Positions 1 through 12,047 are shown, counted from the stretch's first letter. The stretch is 64,000 nucleotides of DNA from Heracleum sosnowskyi (GCA_030848705.1 CM061245.1:44024711-44088710); one strand, 5' to 3'. Numbers and translations are program-made. The notes: generated by a model from the letters alone, not told the origin.

Positions 1-390
1 CAAAAAATCTGAATCCGCAAAATATCTTGCTTTGTAAACCTTTGCTACCAAACTTCCTGGGTTTGAGATAAAACGCCACCCTTGCTTACCATGCATTGCA
101 AGATTAAAATCTCTAAAATGACGAAAGCCCAAGCCACCTGTACTCTTGTGCTTAGACAACCTGTCCCAGCTCATCCAGTGGATTTTGGACTTACTGTCCT
201 GAGACGACCGCCACCAAAATTTTGTCAAGCTTCTTTCTATATCTTTTGTTATCTCCATGGGAAGTAGAAACACGTTCATTGCATAAGTAGAAAGAGCCTG
301 CACTACTGATTTTACCAACGTCTCCCTTCCTGCCTGACATATATACTTAGCATCCCAACTTCTGATAATCCCAAAAGGAAGTGTGGAACA
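1..390 (-). pseudogene. LINE reverse transcriptase fragment (C-terminal part of RT and linker)
   Basis: The minus strand reads as a nearly open stretch of about 125 codons with the plant L1-type signature after the RT domain: AGRETLVKSVVQALSTYAMN, then FLLPMEITKDIE, then KIHWMSWDRLSKHKSTGGLG and GFRHFRDFNLAMHGKQGWR. The same block lies in the LINE at 8720-9010, so this is a related but separate copy. Coding similarity begins near 390 and runs off the left edge of the window, so the 3' half is not visible. No start codon, FADD box or poly(A) end is present here. It is a dead fragment, or part of a longer element continuing to the left. Confidence 0.85.
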
Positions 391-2002
391 TCATGAAATT
401 TGAACCTTACAGAACTGATTGATTATGTAATTATGAAGTGGCTTAAATAAATACACAATATGGTGTTGAAATTTAACAATGCCTTTAATTCTGAAATTAT
501 ATAGACAACAAACTATCCACAGACAATAATAGTCCGGTTACAAACAAGGACCAAAAGATATAAGGAGTTTAAAATTTAAAAGAATGGGCTTTTCTTATAG
601 TTGATCTAATAGATAAAGACTAAAGACTGAGTAGAAGAAACTCCCCGCATTGTAGGCTGGCTTGTTAGGACCATAACTAGTCCAGGATATTTGAGGCCCA
701 TTATACAAGTCCAATATTACCAATTTTGCAAGCCCGTAAGTTGTTAAATTCTCAGCTAGCTAAACTTCAGAAAAAGAATGTCAAATGCATCAACATAAAA
801 TAAAATAAAATGATAAAATTCAACTGTCACACCACTTGCACTATTCATTACTCTTCATTTATATTTATATAATATAATCTGGGGACAATTCTGTCACCAA
901 ACCATTACTATAACTTGTTGTTTAACTCTTCTGTGCAAAAATAATACGTAATTTCCCACGAATCTTTTTAAATTAAAAAAAAATACGAGTAATCAATTAG
1001 AAACCCAATAATACAAGTCTTAATAAAAATAATACACCTGACCTGCAGCAGAGAAATCTTTTGTTAATCCCCAAAAATTATTGGGATTTATCAACTACCC
1101 CTTTCATTTTTTTGTCTTCACGAGCATCTTTGCATGCCTGAATCCACTACATTTTTACCCTTTTTCCTATTTACATTCTTACAAAATTTGGAATATTTTA
1201 ATCTTTCTAGATTAGATTTAATAATTGATGTAAGCCAGACACGCACACACACACACAGTGTTATTTTCCTCTTGGCACAGTACAAGGAGAACAGAAGTTT
1301 CTGTGTCTGCTTATGTGAAATCTTGATTTTCAGGGACACAAAATCTTCATTTGCTGTCTGCTTTCAAACAAATGAAGTCATCATCATATATACTATTAGA
1401 CTATTCTGAGAACAGGAGAGCCCACTAATGCACCTGTTTTAACTAATTCTCATCATAAGCATTCATAAATGAAAATGATGATCCATCCTATCACGTCTTG
1501 GACATTTCACATCAAAGAATGTGGTATTTTTGAATCTGGTGTAACACATTTTTTTCCTAAGGTCCACTAAAACTAACCTAACCTGCCCGTTGAATCCGGC
1601 TTAAAGAGTAGTATCTCGAAATGATTAAATGTACGCAGATTTTGTCGATACTCTCAAAAAAATATATACATAAAATGAAATGTGGCAGAAATGTGCAACT
1701 ATCTCAACTTCTTAGTACTATATCATTGAAAATAGTGGGGAAATGGAAATACATCTTTAAATTGGCGCTGGTGGAATTTTTGCACCAAGTGACTCAACCA
1801 AATGAAAAAGTAAAAACAACACAGAATAAGTAAGTAAAAAATATAATTAATTAATTAGGAAAAAAATTTGTAGATTAGTCCTAAGGGAGGTTTAGCAGTT
1901 CATGTTTTGAATGCACCACTCAAGAATACATGCTATTAGTAAATATGTATATGCAGAAGCCTTCTTGGGAATTTGAATTCAGAACCATTAAGTAGGTGGT
2001 GA
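391..2002. other. Intergenic, no gene recognised
   Basis: AT-rich sequence between a LINE fragment and the 3' end of the bHLH gene. Short open frames occur on both strands around 1118-1410 and 1621-1833, but they overlap one another, resemble no family and lack splice or promoter context. A short CA run lies near 1240-1258. The part next to 2003 should contain the 3' UTR of the bHLH gene, with an AATTAATTAA-rich stretch near 1845-1858. Confidence 0.6.
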
Positions 2003-4179
2003 TCAGAGCTCAAGTTTCATGTGAGGAGTCTGGTTTGTGGCTGCTGCAATAAAGAAGTGGCAATCATTTAGGCCAATTGCAATTGAATATTGATATTGTA
2101 AGATTTTGTACTTTTGGAATGCATAAGCTTACCAAAGCCCATTTGAACAATGCTTTGCAGATCATCTTCAGATAATGAAGGAAACTGAACAATGTAAAAA
2201 GTTCACAGTAAGTGATTAGACCCCGAAAATATAGGATTTAAGACACTAGTACAAAAATGTTGAAGTAACTACCTGAGAAAGGCCTCCTGCATGTCCATCT
2301 ATTTGCATACCAAGGTTTCTGCAAAATGCAGCATCTATTGGCTCTAATGTTTTATGTACATGAGGAATTTGTTGGCTCTGGTGGTGGCCATAGTACGCTG
2401 AGGACGAAGAATCTACCGGGTAACTTTGAAGTGGGATAGTACCACTTCCACTTAATTGGATAGTCTGAAATGTTACGAAACAGAAAAACAATAAGATTTT
2501 AACGAATTTTGTGGAATATAGATGTGTTCTTACATTGTTATTGTAGGCACTCACATTCTTGGAAAGAAGATTTCCCATGTTGATATCTAGTCTTGGACTA
2601 ACAGTAGCTAATTTCATAGACAGGAACTGCAAAAGAAGTTGAAATGATCAAAAACTTTCTAATATCCCATAAGAAAGTTTAGGGGTTTTAGTAGATTTAC
2701 CTCGACCTGACGCTGCAATGATTGTACGTAATTTATGATTTCGTCAAGCATGGGTGCTTTTCCAGTCACCTATGTCACATAGTAAATCGTTAAATGTAAC
2801 TAAGTTATTATGACTAAAATTCAGAGATATGGAGTAGTGCATTACCTTATTACAACCTGGTACAAGATCTTCAAGTGTCTTCATTCTTTTACTAATCTTT
2901 TCTCTTCTAACCTGATCAATTGATATGACAGATTAACTCAAAACTTATAGCATGATCGTAATATGTGCGTACGAAAGCGTGGATCCAGCTAGTTTTGTAG
3001 TGCTTACTCTTTCAGCTAAACTATGGCTATCAGTGGCTTGACCCCTTCTTGCCCTAACATGAATGTAGTCCTTTAATGGCTCAAGAGGCCTTTCATTGTT
3101 ATTCGTTTGTTTATCGTCTTCATCTGAAGAATCTCCTTTTCCTTCCTCTGGCTTAACACCATCATTCTTGTTCGCATTGCAGTTTTTCATCTTTGATCTA
3201 TTCACATTTAAGTCATCATCACCTCTTCCTTCCTGTATAAATGATTTCTCAATCAAATTTTAGAATAGGTAAAAAGTGTGAACATCGGAGAAAAATGCAA
3301 AAAGTAAAATTTTTATACCTCTGTTGATACAGCTTCCTTGCCTTTTCCTTTAGGAAATCCTTTTCTTTTTCTTGAATTTAATCCGATTCGAGTACTCAAC
3401 ACATTTTCGCCACTAGTGTTTTGTGCAGAAACAGAGGACTCTTCATTAGAATTAGCACCAAAGCATGATAAATTGCTGATCTTTTTATCTGAATGTGAAG
3501 CATTGACATTGTTAGGCCTCATGTCCATCAGGAGTTGACTTGCATTTTTGTTTTCTTGGATACCCATGTGAGATCCAAGTACTTGTAAAGATGGGCTACT
3601 AGAAACTCTAGGTAGTTTTGAATTTCCCAATGATAATCCACTAGATCTATTCTGAAATTCAGCATTGTTTAGTCCAATTTGACTTGTTCTACCATTAAAG
3701 CTCTTGCTTCCAAAGCAAGAAAATTTAGCAGCTCTCTCCGCAAATCCGGGATCAGTTGGTAATGCAGGCAGAACAGGGCTCATGTACATTGAATTTCTTG
3801 AAATGGGTAAATTTTCTTTCACAAAATGATTCATAGTTGGCATTTGTAAATTGGATGGAGAATCCATAGGTGTGTTGGGAGTGTTATTAACATCAAAAAT
3901 GTAAGTATTAAACTGCGGTGAGATCTGACCACCAGAGTTGCAAATGGTGCCTAATTTTCCAATCATTTCTCTGATTGCAAAAGTATCAGTGGCAGAGTTG
4001 TTGGTTACAGGGGAAGATACCATTGAGCTCAAAGATGACTCAAATTGAGAATATTGTTCTGTTGTCTTTTGAGAATTTGAAATTTGAGAGGTGTTGGTCA
4101 TTTGCAACTGTGTTAGTGAAGTTTGAAACTGGTCTTGTGGTGGTGGAATTCCATTATTGAAAAAATACTCATTTTCCAT
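2003..4179 (-). CDS. bHLH transcription factor (bHLH62/bHLH78/CIB-like subfamily)
   Basis: Nuclear DNA-binding regulator. Eight coding exons on the minus strand fit GT/AG borders and keep one frame: 4179-3319, 3232-3008, 2911-2846, 2769-2701, 2626-2534, 2464-2273, 2184-2133 and 2040-2003, predicted 531 aa. The start is the ATG at 4179 (MENEYFF), like the MENE/MDNE starts of bHLH62/78 relatives. Residues about 340-363 carry the subfamily block [20 protein letters not shown]. The basic helix-loop-helix follows at about 355-415, with the H-E-R contact residues (HSLAERVRR) typical of E-box/G-box binders, the loop [11 protein letters not shown] and helix 2 [20 protein letters not shown]. The C-terminus ends in the family tail [17 protein letters not shown] and HMKLEL. 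Short exons 3 and 4 split the bHLH as is usual in this family. The long N-terminus is Ser/Asn-rich. The last intron has a tandem NAGNAG acceptor. No disruption is seen. The subfamily call is firm; the exact orthologue is not. Confidence 0.93.
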
Positions 4180-4740
4180 GTTGTAGGAAAAAAACAATCT
4201 TGACAATAAATAAAAAAGAAGATGAAGAAGATGAATTTTGAAACAGGGTATCTGAAATAATGAGGAATTATGAGAACCCAGATGAGGATTTGCAAGAAAG
4301 ATATCAACTACATGTGTATGTGTGGAGTTTGAATACAACAATAGGTCTATATAATGTATGTGAAGAAAACAGAGGAAACAGAGTAGTTTTGGTGGGGAAT
4401 AATAATGAATGGAAAATATGAAAAGTGGGCTCAAAATGATTGCAATCTTTGAAAGTGATATTGCTGGTGAATGAATGAGATTTGTGATTTGTGATTTGTG
4501 ATTTATGAGAGAAGTGTAAAGGAAAGCAAATCATAAGCAGAGACTGAGAGAAGGGGAAAAATTATAGCCCAAGGAAAAAAAGTTATGTAGGCAGCCACAC
4601 CACACATGACACAACCAAATACTGTTTGACCATTTTATTACCTCTACTTTAAAAGATATATTAACATCAACAACATGCAAGTCCCGAACACACAAAACCA
4701 GGCAATAGAAAATGGAAAAATGAAATGCCGGGGGGGCCAT
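4180..4740 (-). promoter_or_regulatory. 5' flank and probable promoter/5' UTR of the bHLH gene
   Basis: A TATATAG box on the minus strand at 4353-4347 would place transcription start near 4320, giving a leader of about 140 nt before the ATG at 4179. A CT-rich stretch just before an AG near 4250 could be the acceptor of a leader intron. Further up, 4485-4508 holds three tandem copies of an 8-bp GTGATTTG-type unit, and 4730-4738 a GGGGGG run. Purely sequence-based; no start site is proven. Confidence 0.35.
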
Positions 4741-4799
4741 AGATTTAGAACATCAAAGTAGAAACAATGTGCAGGCCAATGATTTGAAAATATTTCTAC

Positions 4800-6160
4800 A
4801 ATTTTGCAAGGCTTTTCTTTCATTCTATCAAACTGACTAGGCTACTCCATTCCGGTTTTAGTAGAGCGCTTAACAAAGTGTAGCTTACAATTCTTAATCA
4901 CCCCTCCAAACATCGAGATCATAGTTCTTCTACTCCTTGCGATTGTACCACCAGTAAACTATCACATTCCGCCTTTACCGTGTGCCAAGCTGAGTTTTTA
5001 ATCCAACTTAGGACCTCTTTGAGTGCCACAGCTTCCACAATTTGAGGTTGCGCTCTTCCTTCTTTAAGCCCCGAAACAGCCTCACTAAGCAACCTGTATG
5101 ATTGCGTGGCACACCTCCAAAACCATACTTATTTTCCTCTTACAAAAATTGAATTGACGACATCAGTGTTCAAAAATTTATATCTGGTGAAGACCATAGC
5201 TCAGAACCATCCCCTGGAAGTCACATTCCCATGGACGAACAACAATTCTATACTGGAGCCTTTAACCATTGATCAAGACTCAAGAGTGACACAGCCTGAT
5301 ACAATCACATGATTAACAGTACTTACGTTGCCCTTCCAAAGCAGCTCATTACACATATCCCAGATTGCCCAACAAAGAATTACAACTGTCCTGATATCTG
5401 AACTACTCACTTGATTATGCAGCACGAAAAGCCAACTTCGAAACGAATGCTCGTTACGAGAAATATAACCAAGCCCAGCAGTGCGCCAACAACGTTGGGC
5501 AATCACACGTTAATAAACAGTGAGTGATAGACTCAGCATTCACATGACATACCCGCGCACATTGCTGCAACATCAATTTTCCTCGATCTCAGTTGGACTC
5601 TAGTGGGGATACACCCATTTACAGCTCTCCATACAAACTCTTACCTTGGGAGGAATTTGCATATTCCAGATGTTTTTCCAGAATTCCACTACATCATTAT
5701 CATTCCCCTCTCCTTTCATTTCTTGCAGCACTCAATACGAGCTTTTAATCGAGTAACATCCTGTTTTCTTTAGACCAGTACCAATAATCATCCAATGCTT
5801 GGTTGCTTAGCGGAATTCCAACAATAAAGCCTGCATCTCTTTTGTTGAATATATTTTTATCAAATCTTCATCCCGCGCTCTCCCCCCATCCTTATTAGGC
5901 TACTGAACTTACTGCTTTCTGATTCTATTCTTGGAGTAGTAACTTTTGGATTTATAACAGTGAAAGCCAAGGATCTTCAGATATAAGAATCTGCTCTCCT
6001 GTTACACTCCTCACCGAACTCCAGCTTGAATCAACTGTTGAGCGTCCATAATACTACGCCAAATAAAACTTGGATTTGATCCGAGTTCAGCTTAAAGAAA
6101 GTTCCGATCCTTGTAGTACCTCGCCTTGCATACTTTAGCCATTAAGGATGTCTGATTTAA
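4800..6160 (-). pseudogene. Degraded LINE, zinc-finger linker to RNase H-like end
   Basis: On the minus strand, broken frames give in order: a block like KDRNFLKAELGSNPSFIWRS (near 6120-6050), a VEFWKNIWNMQIPPKVR block (near 5690-5640), LCWAIWDMCNELLWKG (near 5390-5330), and the RNase H-type block VEAVALKEVLSWIKN followed by VKAECDSLLVVQ (5060-4930). These correspond in order to residues of the better preserved LINE at 8990-10330, so this is the 3' half of a related copy. Many stops and frameshifts separate the blocks. No clear poly(A) end is seen near 4800. It is old and inactive. Confidence 0.8.
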
Positions 6161-6964
6161 AAACAATTACTTACTTGCTCAATTACAGTTTTAGTCCTCT
6201 TAAACGACACCAACGTAACTGCTTGATCAGAAGTGAATTGTAACTACCACATAACATCTTCAAGAAAACAACATATGCATTTGCAATCAATCTTTCAAAG
6301 CAAATATCAGTTTAGCAGGACTGAACGAATAACTAGTTATGCAAACTCTCACTGTAATATCTATTATACAGCTATTGTCTACCCTTGCTATTGTACTATT
6401 GTTTCATTTCTTCTTAATTTTTGTCCTACATCAGGATATATATCAGAATTTATATGGTTAAATAATATTGAGCATTAGATATCGGAAACATTTATTAGAT
6501 ATCAGGGAAGTGTTACTACAAACTAGATGAATTTTATATATAGGCTTCTGTAATCAACATCAAATTATCTTTATCCAATTACAGGGTGCTAATGTGTAAA
6601 AATAGAAAGGAATTATCTTTAGCAGGATGATACAGATATTCGCCAATGAATACATGATCAAAACAGGGGCATCACATGATGGAAGATCATTCTTTTTTCT
6701 CACTTTACATCTCCAGTCAATTGTCTCAACAAGAATTGTATGTGTTTGCTTCTCTGTAATAATCTGAGGTCAGAAATAATTCAATAAAGAAGACAAAATT
6801 CATATCGTAAATGTATAATAGACTTGATATGTTTATTGTTGAGCACTTATCGGTATAAGGTGCCGTTTGGAAACATGGATTTCATTTGAAATCTCGATTT
6901 TGAAATCCTAATCTACTGTAGGGGAACATGAGAATTTCAAGTTTTGCATTTCATAGAATTTAAA
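6161..6964. other. Non-coding spacer between two LINE copies
   Basis: No convincing coding region. An 81-codon open frame at 6233-6478 has no recognisable motif and is low-complexity. The stretch at 6860-6945 is rich in ATTTCAAAT/GAAATC-type words, and the nonamer GAATTTCAA just left of the next LINE (around 6932-6941) is also found right after that LINE's poly(A) near 10446, a possible target-site duplication. Confidence 0.5.
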
Positions 6965-7606
6965 TCTGCATTCTGCTGGTCAGTAATAGTCCTCGAGATG
7001 CAATTGAGAACCCCCTCTACTTGGGTTTGGTTTTCTGTAAACAACTGTTGAAAGTAATCTCTGATTGTGTCTTGTAAACCACTCCCCCAATCGACCCATT
7101 CACCATCTTCGTTTTTCAGCCTTTGTATATAATTATTGCGCTTCCGTCTATTACATGAGACATGAAAATATTTAGTATTTTTGTTCCCCGCTTGCAACCA
7201 GAGTTGTTTCGATCGCTGTCTCCAAAAAATTTCTTTCTGATCCAACACTAGAAACTTTACGAAACAAGAGAGATTCACAGTCAGTTGCTACTTATTAGTC
7301 GACAAGGAAGCAGTTGCATCTAGTGTTGGATCAGAAAGAAATTTTTTGGAGACAGCGATCGAAACAACTCTGGTTGCAAGCGGGGAACAAAAATACTAAA
7401 TATTTTCATGCCTCATGTAATAGACGGAAGCGCAATAATTATATACAAAGGCTGAAAAATGAAGATGGTGAATGGGTCGATTGGGGGAGTGGTTTACAAG
7501 ACACAATCAGAGATCACTTTCAACAGTTGTTTACAGAAAACCAAACCCAAGTAGAGGGGGTTCTCAATTGCATCTCGAGGACTATTACTGACCAGCAGAA
7601 TGCAGA
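6965..7606. repeat. 287-bp inverted repeat (arms 6965-7251 and 7320-7606)
   Basis: The left arm read on the minus strand encodes the same peptide as the right arm read on the plus strand (FWRQRSKQLWLQAGNKN in both), with a handful of substitutions such as H/Y and A/V. No indel is needed. The 68-bp spacer at 7252-7319 contains no recognised sequence. A transcript crossing it would fold into a long hairpin. Confidence 0.9.
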
Positions 7607-10357
7607 GCTTAAGGCACCAGTTACAATGGAGGAAGTGAAAGAAGCCCTGTTTAGTATGCATCCAGATAAAGCTCCAGGACCGGACGGCATGACCCCGACA
7701 TTTTTTCAGAGAAACTGGTTGGTAGTCGGGGAAAGTATTGTGAACATGACCAAGGAATTTTTTACAACAGGAGAGCTGCTGGAGAACGTTAATAACACCA
7801 ACATTGTGTTGATTCCAAAGAAGAAACACCCAACGAACTTGACAGAGTTGAGGCCAATTGCCTTATGTAATGTAGTTATGAAAATAATTACGAAGGTTAT
7901 TGCAAATCGTTTTAAGAAGGTGTTGGAAACCATTATCTCAGATAATCAAAGCGCTTTTCTTCCTGGTCGATTGATATCGGATAATATCATGGTGTCATAT
8001 GAAATTATGCATTATTTAAAACGCAAGAAATTTGGCAAAGAAGGTCACATGGCTATCAAACTAGACATGTCCAAGGCCTATGATCGAATAGAATGGAAAT
8101 TTCTTCGTGGCATTCTTCTAGCTATGGGGTTCAGCAACTGGTGGACTAACTTAATTCTCAAATGCGTGTCGACAGTGGAATATAAAATAGTTCATGGTGA
8201 ATTTGAAATGGGTCCTATAATCCCCAGTCGTGGTTTGCGACAAGGCGATCCTCTCTCGCCATATCTGTTTATTGTCTGTGCTGAAGGCCTCTCTGCTCTA
8301 CTCAAGCATTACGAGAATAACAGGTGGTTACAAGGAGTAAAATTTGCAAGAAAGCCCCAGTAGTAAGCCATATGCTGTTTGCTGACGACAGCTATGTGTA
8401 CTGTAAAGCTGATACGGAGGAAGCAAGAAAAGTTATGGAATTATTGGAGGTGTATGAGAAAGCCTCTGGTCAAAAAGTTAATTCCAGCAAGTCCACGGTT
8501 TTCTTCAGTGCCAATATCATTGATTACAACAGAGAGCAAGTGTGTCAAATCCTTCGCATTAGAGAGGCTGATGATACATCGAAATATTTGGGCCTACCCA
8601 ACATTTTAGGTAGGAACAAATCTGTAATTTTCGGGTATCTAAAAGATAAAGTGGTAACGAGTACTCAAAATTGGAATGTGCGAAAGATTTCTAAGCCTGC
8701 AAAATAAATCTTAATCAAAATGGTGGCTCAGGTATTACCTTCATATGCTATGAATGTCTTTCTATTGCCTCTAAACCTGATTCGAGATATAGAGATTTGT
8801 ATGGCCAAGTTTTTCTGGAACTCTTCGCAGAATAATAGATCTTCTATCAACTGGATGTCATGGAATAGATTGAGTAAGCATAAACATAATGGTGGTCTCG
8901 GTTTTAGGGATTTGCGTGATTTTAACTTAGCAATGCTTGGGAAACAATGTTGGCGGCTGATTACTAACCAGGAGAGCTTGGTGGCTAGACTGTACAAGTC
9001 CAAATACTATGCTGATAGAGATTTTATGAAGGCTAAGTTGGGTAGTGGACCTAGTTTCATTTGGCGAAGCATTCTGGAAGCGAGAAGGATTATTTCAGCT
9101 GGTTCATGTTGGAGGATTGGTAATGGAACTAAAATTCAAATTTTGGGGCAACCTTGGCTAAACAATAACAACCCTTACATCACCACAGTGTCACCAGTTC
9201 TAGAAAATCGAAGGGTAGCTTCTTTGTTTTGCGAGCATAGTAAAGAATGGGATTTTGAGGTTGTCAATGATGTGTTCGAAGTGAGAGACCAACATCTCAT
9301 TGCTAGCACTACTATTGAACAGGAGTTAGAGGATGATGTTTTAACCCGGAAGCCGGAGAACTCAGGCCAATATTCAGTTAAATCGACATATAAACTACTT
9401 CAACAAGAAAAAGGAAACTGGGGTATGGGTGAAGATAACCTTTTCTGGAGGAGTCTGTGGAACATTAAAGCTCCTCCTCAAGCTTTAAATCTGGTCTGGA
9501 GGGCTCTTACTTATTGTCTACCAACTCTGCTTCAATTACAATCGAAGCATGTGCCAGTAAATAATATCTGTCCTCTTTGCAAAGAAGGAATTGAATCTAT
9601 TCTCCATGCACTAGTTCAATGCAGGGCTGCTGATTTGTGTTGGCAAATTTTTATCCCGGGAATTAACACAAATGAGACGGTAGATTTTCGAACTTGGCTG
9701 GAGAGGAATTTATCAGGTAAGCCAGGAAAAACCAAAGAGAGAATCATCATGCTATGTTGGGCTATCTGGAGGTCGAGAAATGATTTTGTTTGGAACAATC
9801 GGAGATGGCAACCTATGAAAATTGTTGCAAAGGCGTGGGAATATCTTTCGCAGTGGAATGCAACCCAGAGTCGTTCTTTTAGTGCTCCAATTAATCCTCC
9901 TGTGCCAGGAGATGGGGCGGTTTGCTGGGTTAAGCCACAACATAATGGAGTAAAGATTACATGTGATGCAGAAATCTTTGCAGAGCTTGGCATTTCAGGA
10001 GCGGGTCTTATAGCCCGTGATCATGATGGAACACTCATATCAGCTAAGTCAAAAACTACCCCGGAGGTTTTGAAACCAGTGTTGGCAGAGGCTATTGCAG
10101 TAAAGGAAGCTCTAAGTTGGGCTAAAGAAATGGAGTCCAGGCCAATCACAGTAGAAACAGATTGTTTGGTGGTTGTCCAGCTCATCAGAAGTACAGCACC
10201 TATGCGATCTCGCTTAGGGCAAGTAATCGAAGACTGCAGGGATTTGATTCGGCTAAACAACAACTTCAAGTTGTATTTTGTTAAACGATCCGCGAATATG
10301 TTGGCACATGAATTAGCTCAAGTGTCACATATGTATCCCGATCGTAATTTCAACTGA
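7320..10357 (+). pseudogene. LINE ORF2 remnant: reverse transcriptase, zinc-binding linker, RNase H
   Basis: Three consecutive open segments (to 8363, from about 8340 to 8707, and 8720-10357) make up the 3' part of a plant LINE ORF2. RT blocks are clear: APGPDGMTPTFFQ, LRPIALCNVVMKIITKVIANR, SAFLPGRLISDN, KLDMSKAYDRIEW, SRGLRQGDPLSPYLFIV and the catalytic FADD box in HMLFADDSYVYC. The linker has the CPLC/H/C zinc-binding pattern near 9570-9640. The RNase H domain follows with TCDAEIF, LAEAIAVKEAL and VETDCLVVVQ. One frameshift near 8340 and an in-frame TAA at 8705-8707 (where relatives have Glu in a KEILIK-type block) break the frame. The last 545-codon segment is otherwise intact, so the copy is fairly young. 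Confidence 0.9.
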
Positions 10358-10441
10358 CAATCTATTCCGGCCAGTGTTCAGCTTTGTATTCAGAATGATT
10401 TAATGATCTAATAATATTTGCATTTCGTCAAAAAAAAAAAA

Positions 10442-11149
10442 TGTTGAATTTCAAATTCAATTAGCAAAAAAGTAAAATCAGAAAGCGATAATTCAATTTA
10501 AAATATCCATCTTCATTTATCTAAAACTATTTCAAAGTACACACCAACGTAGATGTTTAATCTCAGCTAATTTAACATATAAATTCAAAATAAAAAGTTA
10601 TAACTAGTCATTAATGTGTAACAAAACCCAATCTAATTTACCACTATCCCGTAAACTCTTGAGTATGTCGAACATATTAGTTGTGCATTATTAAGGAAAA
10701 TTGTGGCTGTAAATAAGACGAACCAATATGCTCACGAGTGAGAGAGAGAGATAGATTAAGATTTCGGCTCGGTTCGTCTTATTTACGGCCACAATTTTCC
10801 TTCACCGAGACAACAACTTTGGAGGGAGGTGCAGAAGTTTTTTGTTTCTTAAAGATAGAATATTTTGTGGTGTGCAAGACTTATATTTCCTGGAGAATGA
10901 AGTAGTTATTTTTAACAAAGCCACTTGGGAACAGAAGAAGAGTCTGCTTTATTGCAATACAGATGCTATAAATTTGCCTGTATTAGTTTTTGTTATTGCT
11001 ATCTATCCGCAGGGCATTTGAAAGGTTAATATTGAAACCATAACCATAATGTCTGTGTAGACATTAATGATCGTTGATATCTGCTTCGATCAGTTTCACA
11101 TTTTGATTCTAAAATTGATTGAAAACTGTATTTCGTGAAGTGAAATACT
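10442..11149. other. Non-coding spacer with one strong hairpin
   Basis: No gene is recognised. The stretch is AT-rich on the left and more mixed in composition from 10690. It includes the isolated inverted repeat 10693-10802, described separately. Short open frames around 10803-10920 show no family signature. Confidence 0.5.
10693..10802. repeat. Near-perfect 32-bp inverted repeat with 46-bp loop
   Basis: Arms 10693-10724 and 10771-10802 are reverse complements over 32 bp with one difference (T against C, a G-U pair in RNA). The loop contains a short GA run. Nothing flanking looks like a transposon end, and no target duplication is evident. It could be a small foldback element or the remains of a hairpin-RNA locus. 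Confidence 0.8.
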
Positions 11150-11238
11150 ATGAGTAAAATCTTGTCGTTGTCTTTTAAGGAACAAGCATTGCTGAGTGGT
11201 GCCTGGAGTAAATCCCTGCAACGTCCTTGCTTTGGAAC
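11150..11238 (+). other. Possible host ORF, first part, interrupted by two transposons
   Basis: An ATG at 11150 opens a frame that reaches the gypsy target duplication GGAAC at 11234-11238. If the gypsy element and one GGAAC, then the CACTA element and one TGT, are removed in silico, the frame continues through 18171-18266 and 29386-29422 to a TAG, 73 codons in all. I do not recognise the product, and a frame this long can arise by chance. Confidence 0.3.
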
Positions 11239-11504
11239 TGATGTAAGTAATATTGAACGAGATGTGAAGAGGAAGTCAATGGATAAAGTGAAGTGTTATT
11301 GATATTATTGGAGTCAAAATATTACATTCATCTAGGAGGTTCTCTCCTTTAGCTAATTTTCCAACCCCTTTTAATGTGGGGGTTTGGAGGTATTTATAGG
11401 GGAAGCTTACAAGTGGGCTTATTTCTAACAGGGCCTATTTACAAGTGGGCCTATATACAAATTAATATTTAAGCCCTATTTGAGAAGTGGGCTATGGCCC
11501 AACA
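11239..11504 (-). repeat. 3' LTR of the gypsy-type element
   Basis: 266 bp, direct repeat of 17900-18165 with about four substitutions (1.5 percent). Target duplication GGAAC lies immediately to the left; the polypurine tract lies immediately to the right. Confidence 0.92.
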
Positions 11505-11595
11505 TTTGTCCCCCCCCCTTGTTGAGAGCTATATCTTTTAGATTAGCTGGTCCCTGAAATATAAGCCAAAAATAAATAGTAAAAGAAAGGAAAGT

Positions 11596-12047
11596 TGTTG
11601 CCCAGTAAATAACAATTGTAGAAGGGGGTTGAATACAATTGTATAAGATTCTCGACTTTATATAACACAAATATGAAAGATCAATAACAATAACAATAAC
11701 AGCTTTATTAACTTTGATATAAAACTGTTACAAACTCTCTTAAGAAATTCTGATGTTCTTAAGAGCTGCTAGCTTACAAAAACTCTCTCAAGAAATTCTG
11801 TTCTTAAGAGCTTCTATTCGATTATGTTCTCTCTTTTATGAATTATCTCTCGTGAATGAATTACATAAATCGAAACCAAAACTGTGTTTATATAGTGCAC
11901 ACAGCTTCTCTATCAATAACAAGATAAGTCCTAATCATAATAAAGATAGAAACATATCTTTAATCGATAGCTGCATTCTACAAACCAGGAACAAACTTCC
12001 ATGTTTATCTAGACTCCAAATATAACTCGAAGTAGGAATCCTGATCA
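11596..12047 (-). repeat. 3' LTR of the copia-like element inside the gypsy-type element
   Basis: On the minus strand it starts TGATCAGGATTCC just after the polypurine tract GATTGGGGGAGC (12059-12048) and ends TTTACTGGGCAACA at 11596. Like other LTRs in this window, its end carries a short duplicated word flanking a poly-C run (CAATTGTATTC, then CCCCC, then ACAATTG). No partner LTR is seen before 17084, so the 5' half of this copia element is missing. Confidence 0.7.

Larger units (their letters stand above)
6965..10441 (+). mobile_element. LINE (L1-type non-LTR retrotransposon), 5' truncated with inverted 5' segment
   Basis: The plus-strand body runs from 7320 to an A tract ending near 10441. 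Its left end is a 287-bp inverted copy (6965-7251) of its own first 287 bp (7320-7606), separated by 68 bp; the arms have equal length and differ at only a few bases. This is the shape expected from 5' inversion during target-primed reverse transcription (twin priming), although an overlap this long is unusual. GAATTFCAA-like words on both sides (GAATTTCAA near 6932 and 10446) may be the target duplication. The endonuclease domain and first ORF are missing, so the copy was dead on arrival. Confidence 0.85.

Noticed and set aside
1118..1409. Overlapping open frames on both strands
   Set aside because: Low-complexity, mutually overlapping, with a CA microsatellite inside; no family signature or splice context.
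6233..6478. 81-codon ORF
   Set aside because: No motif, rich in His/Tyr/Ile from AT-rich sequence, not near promoter or splice signals.
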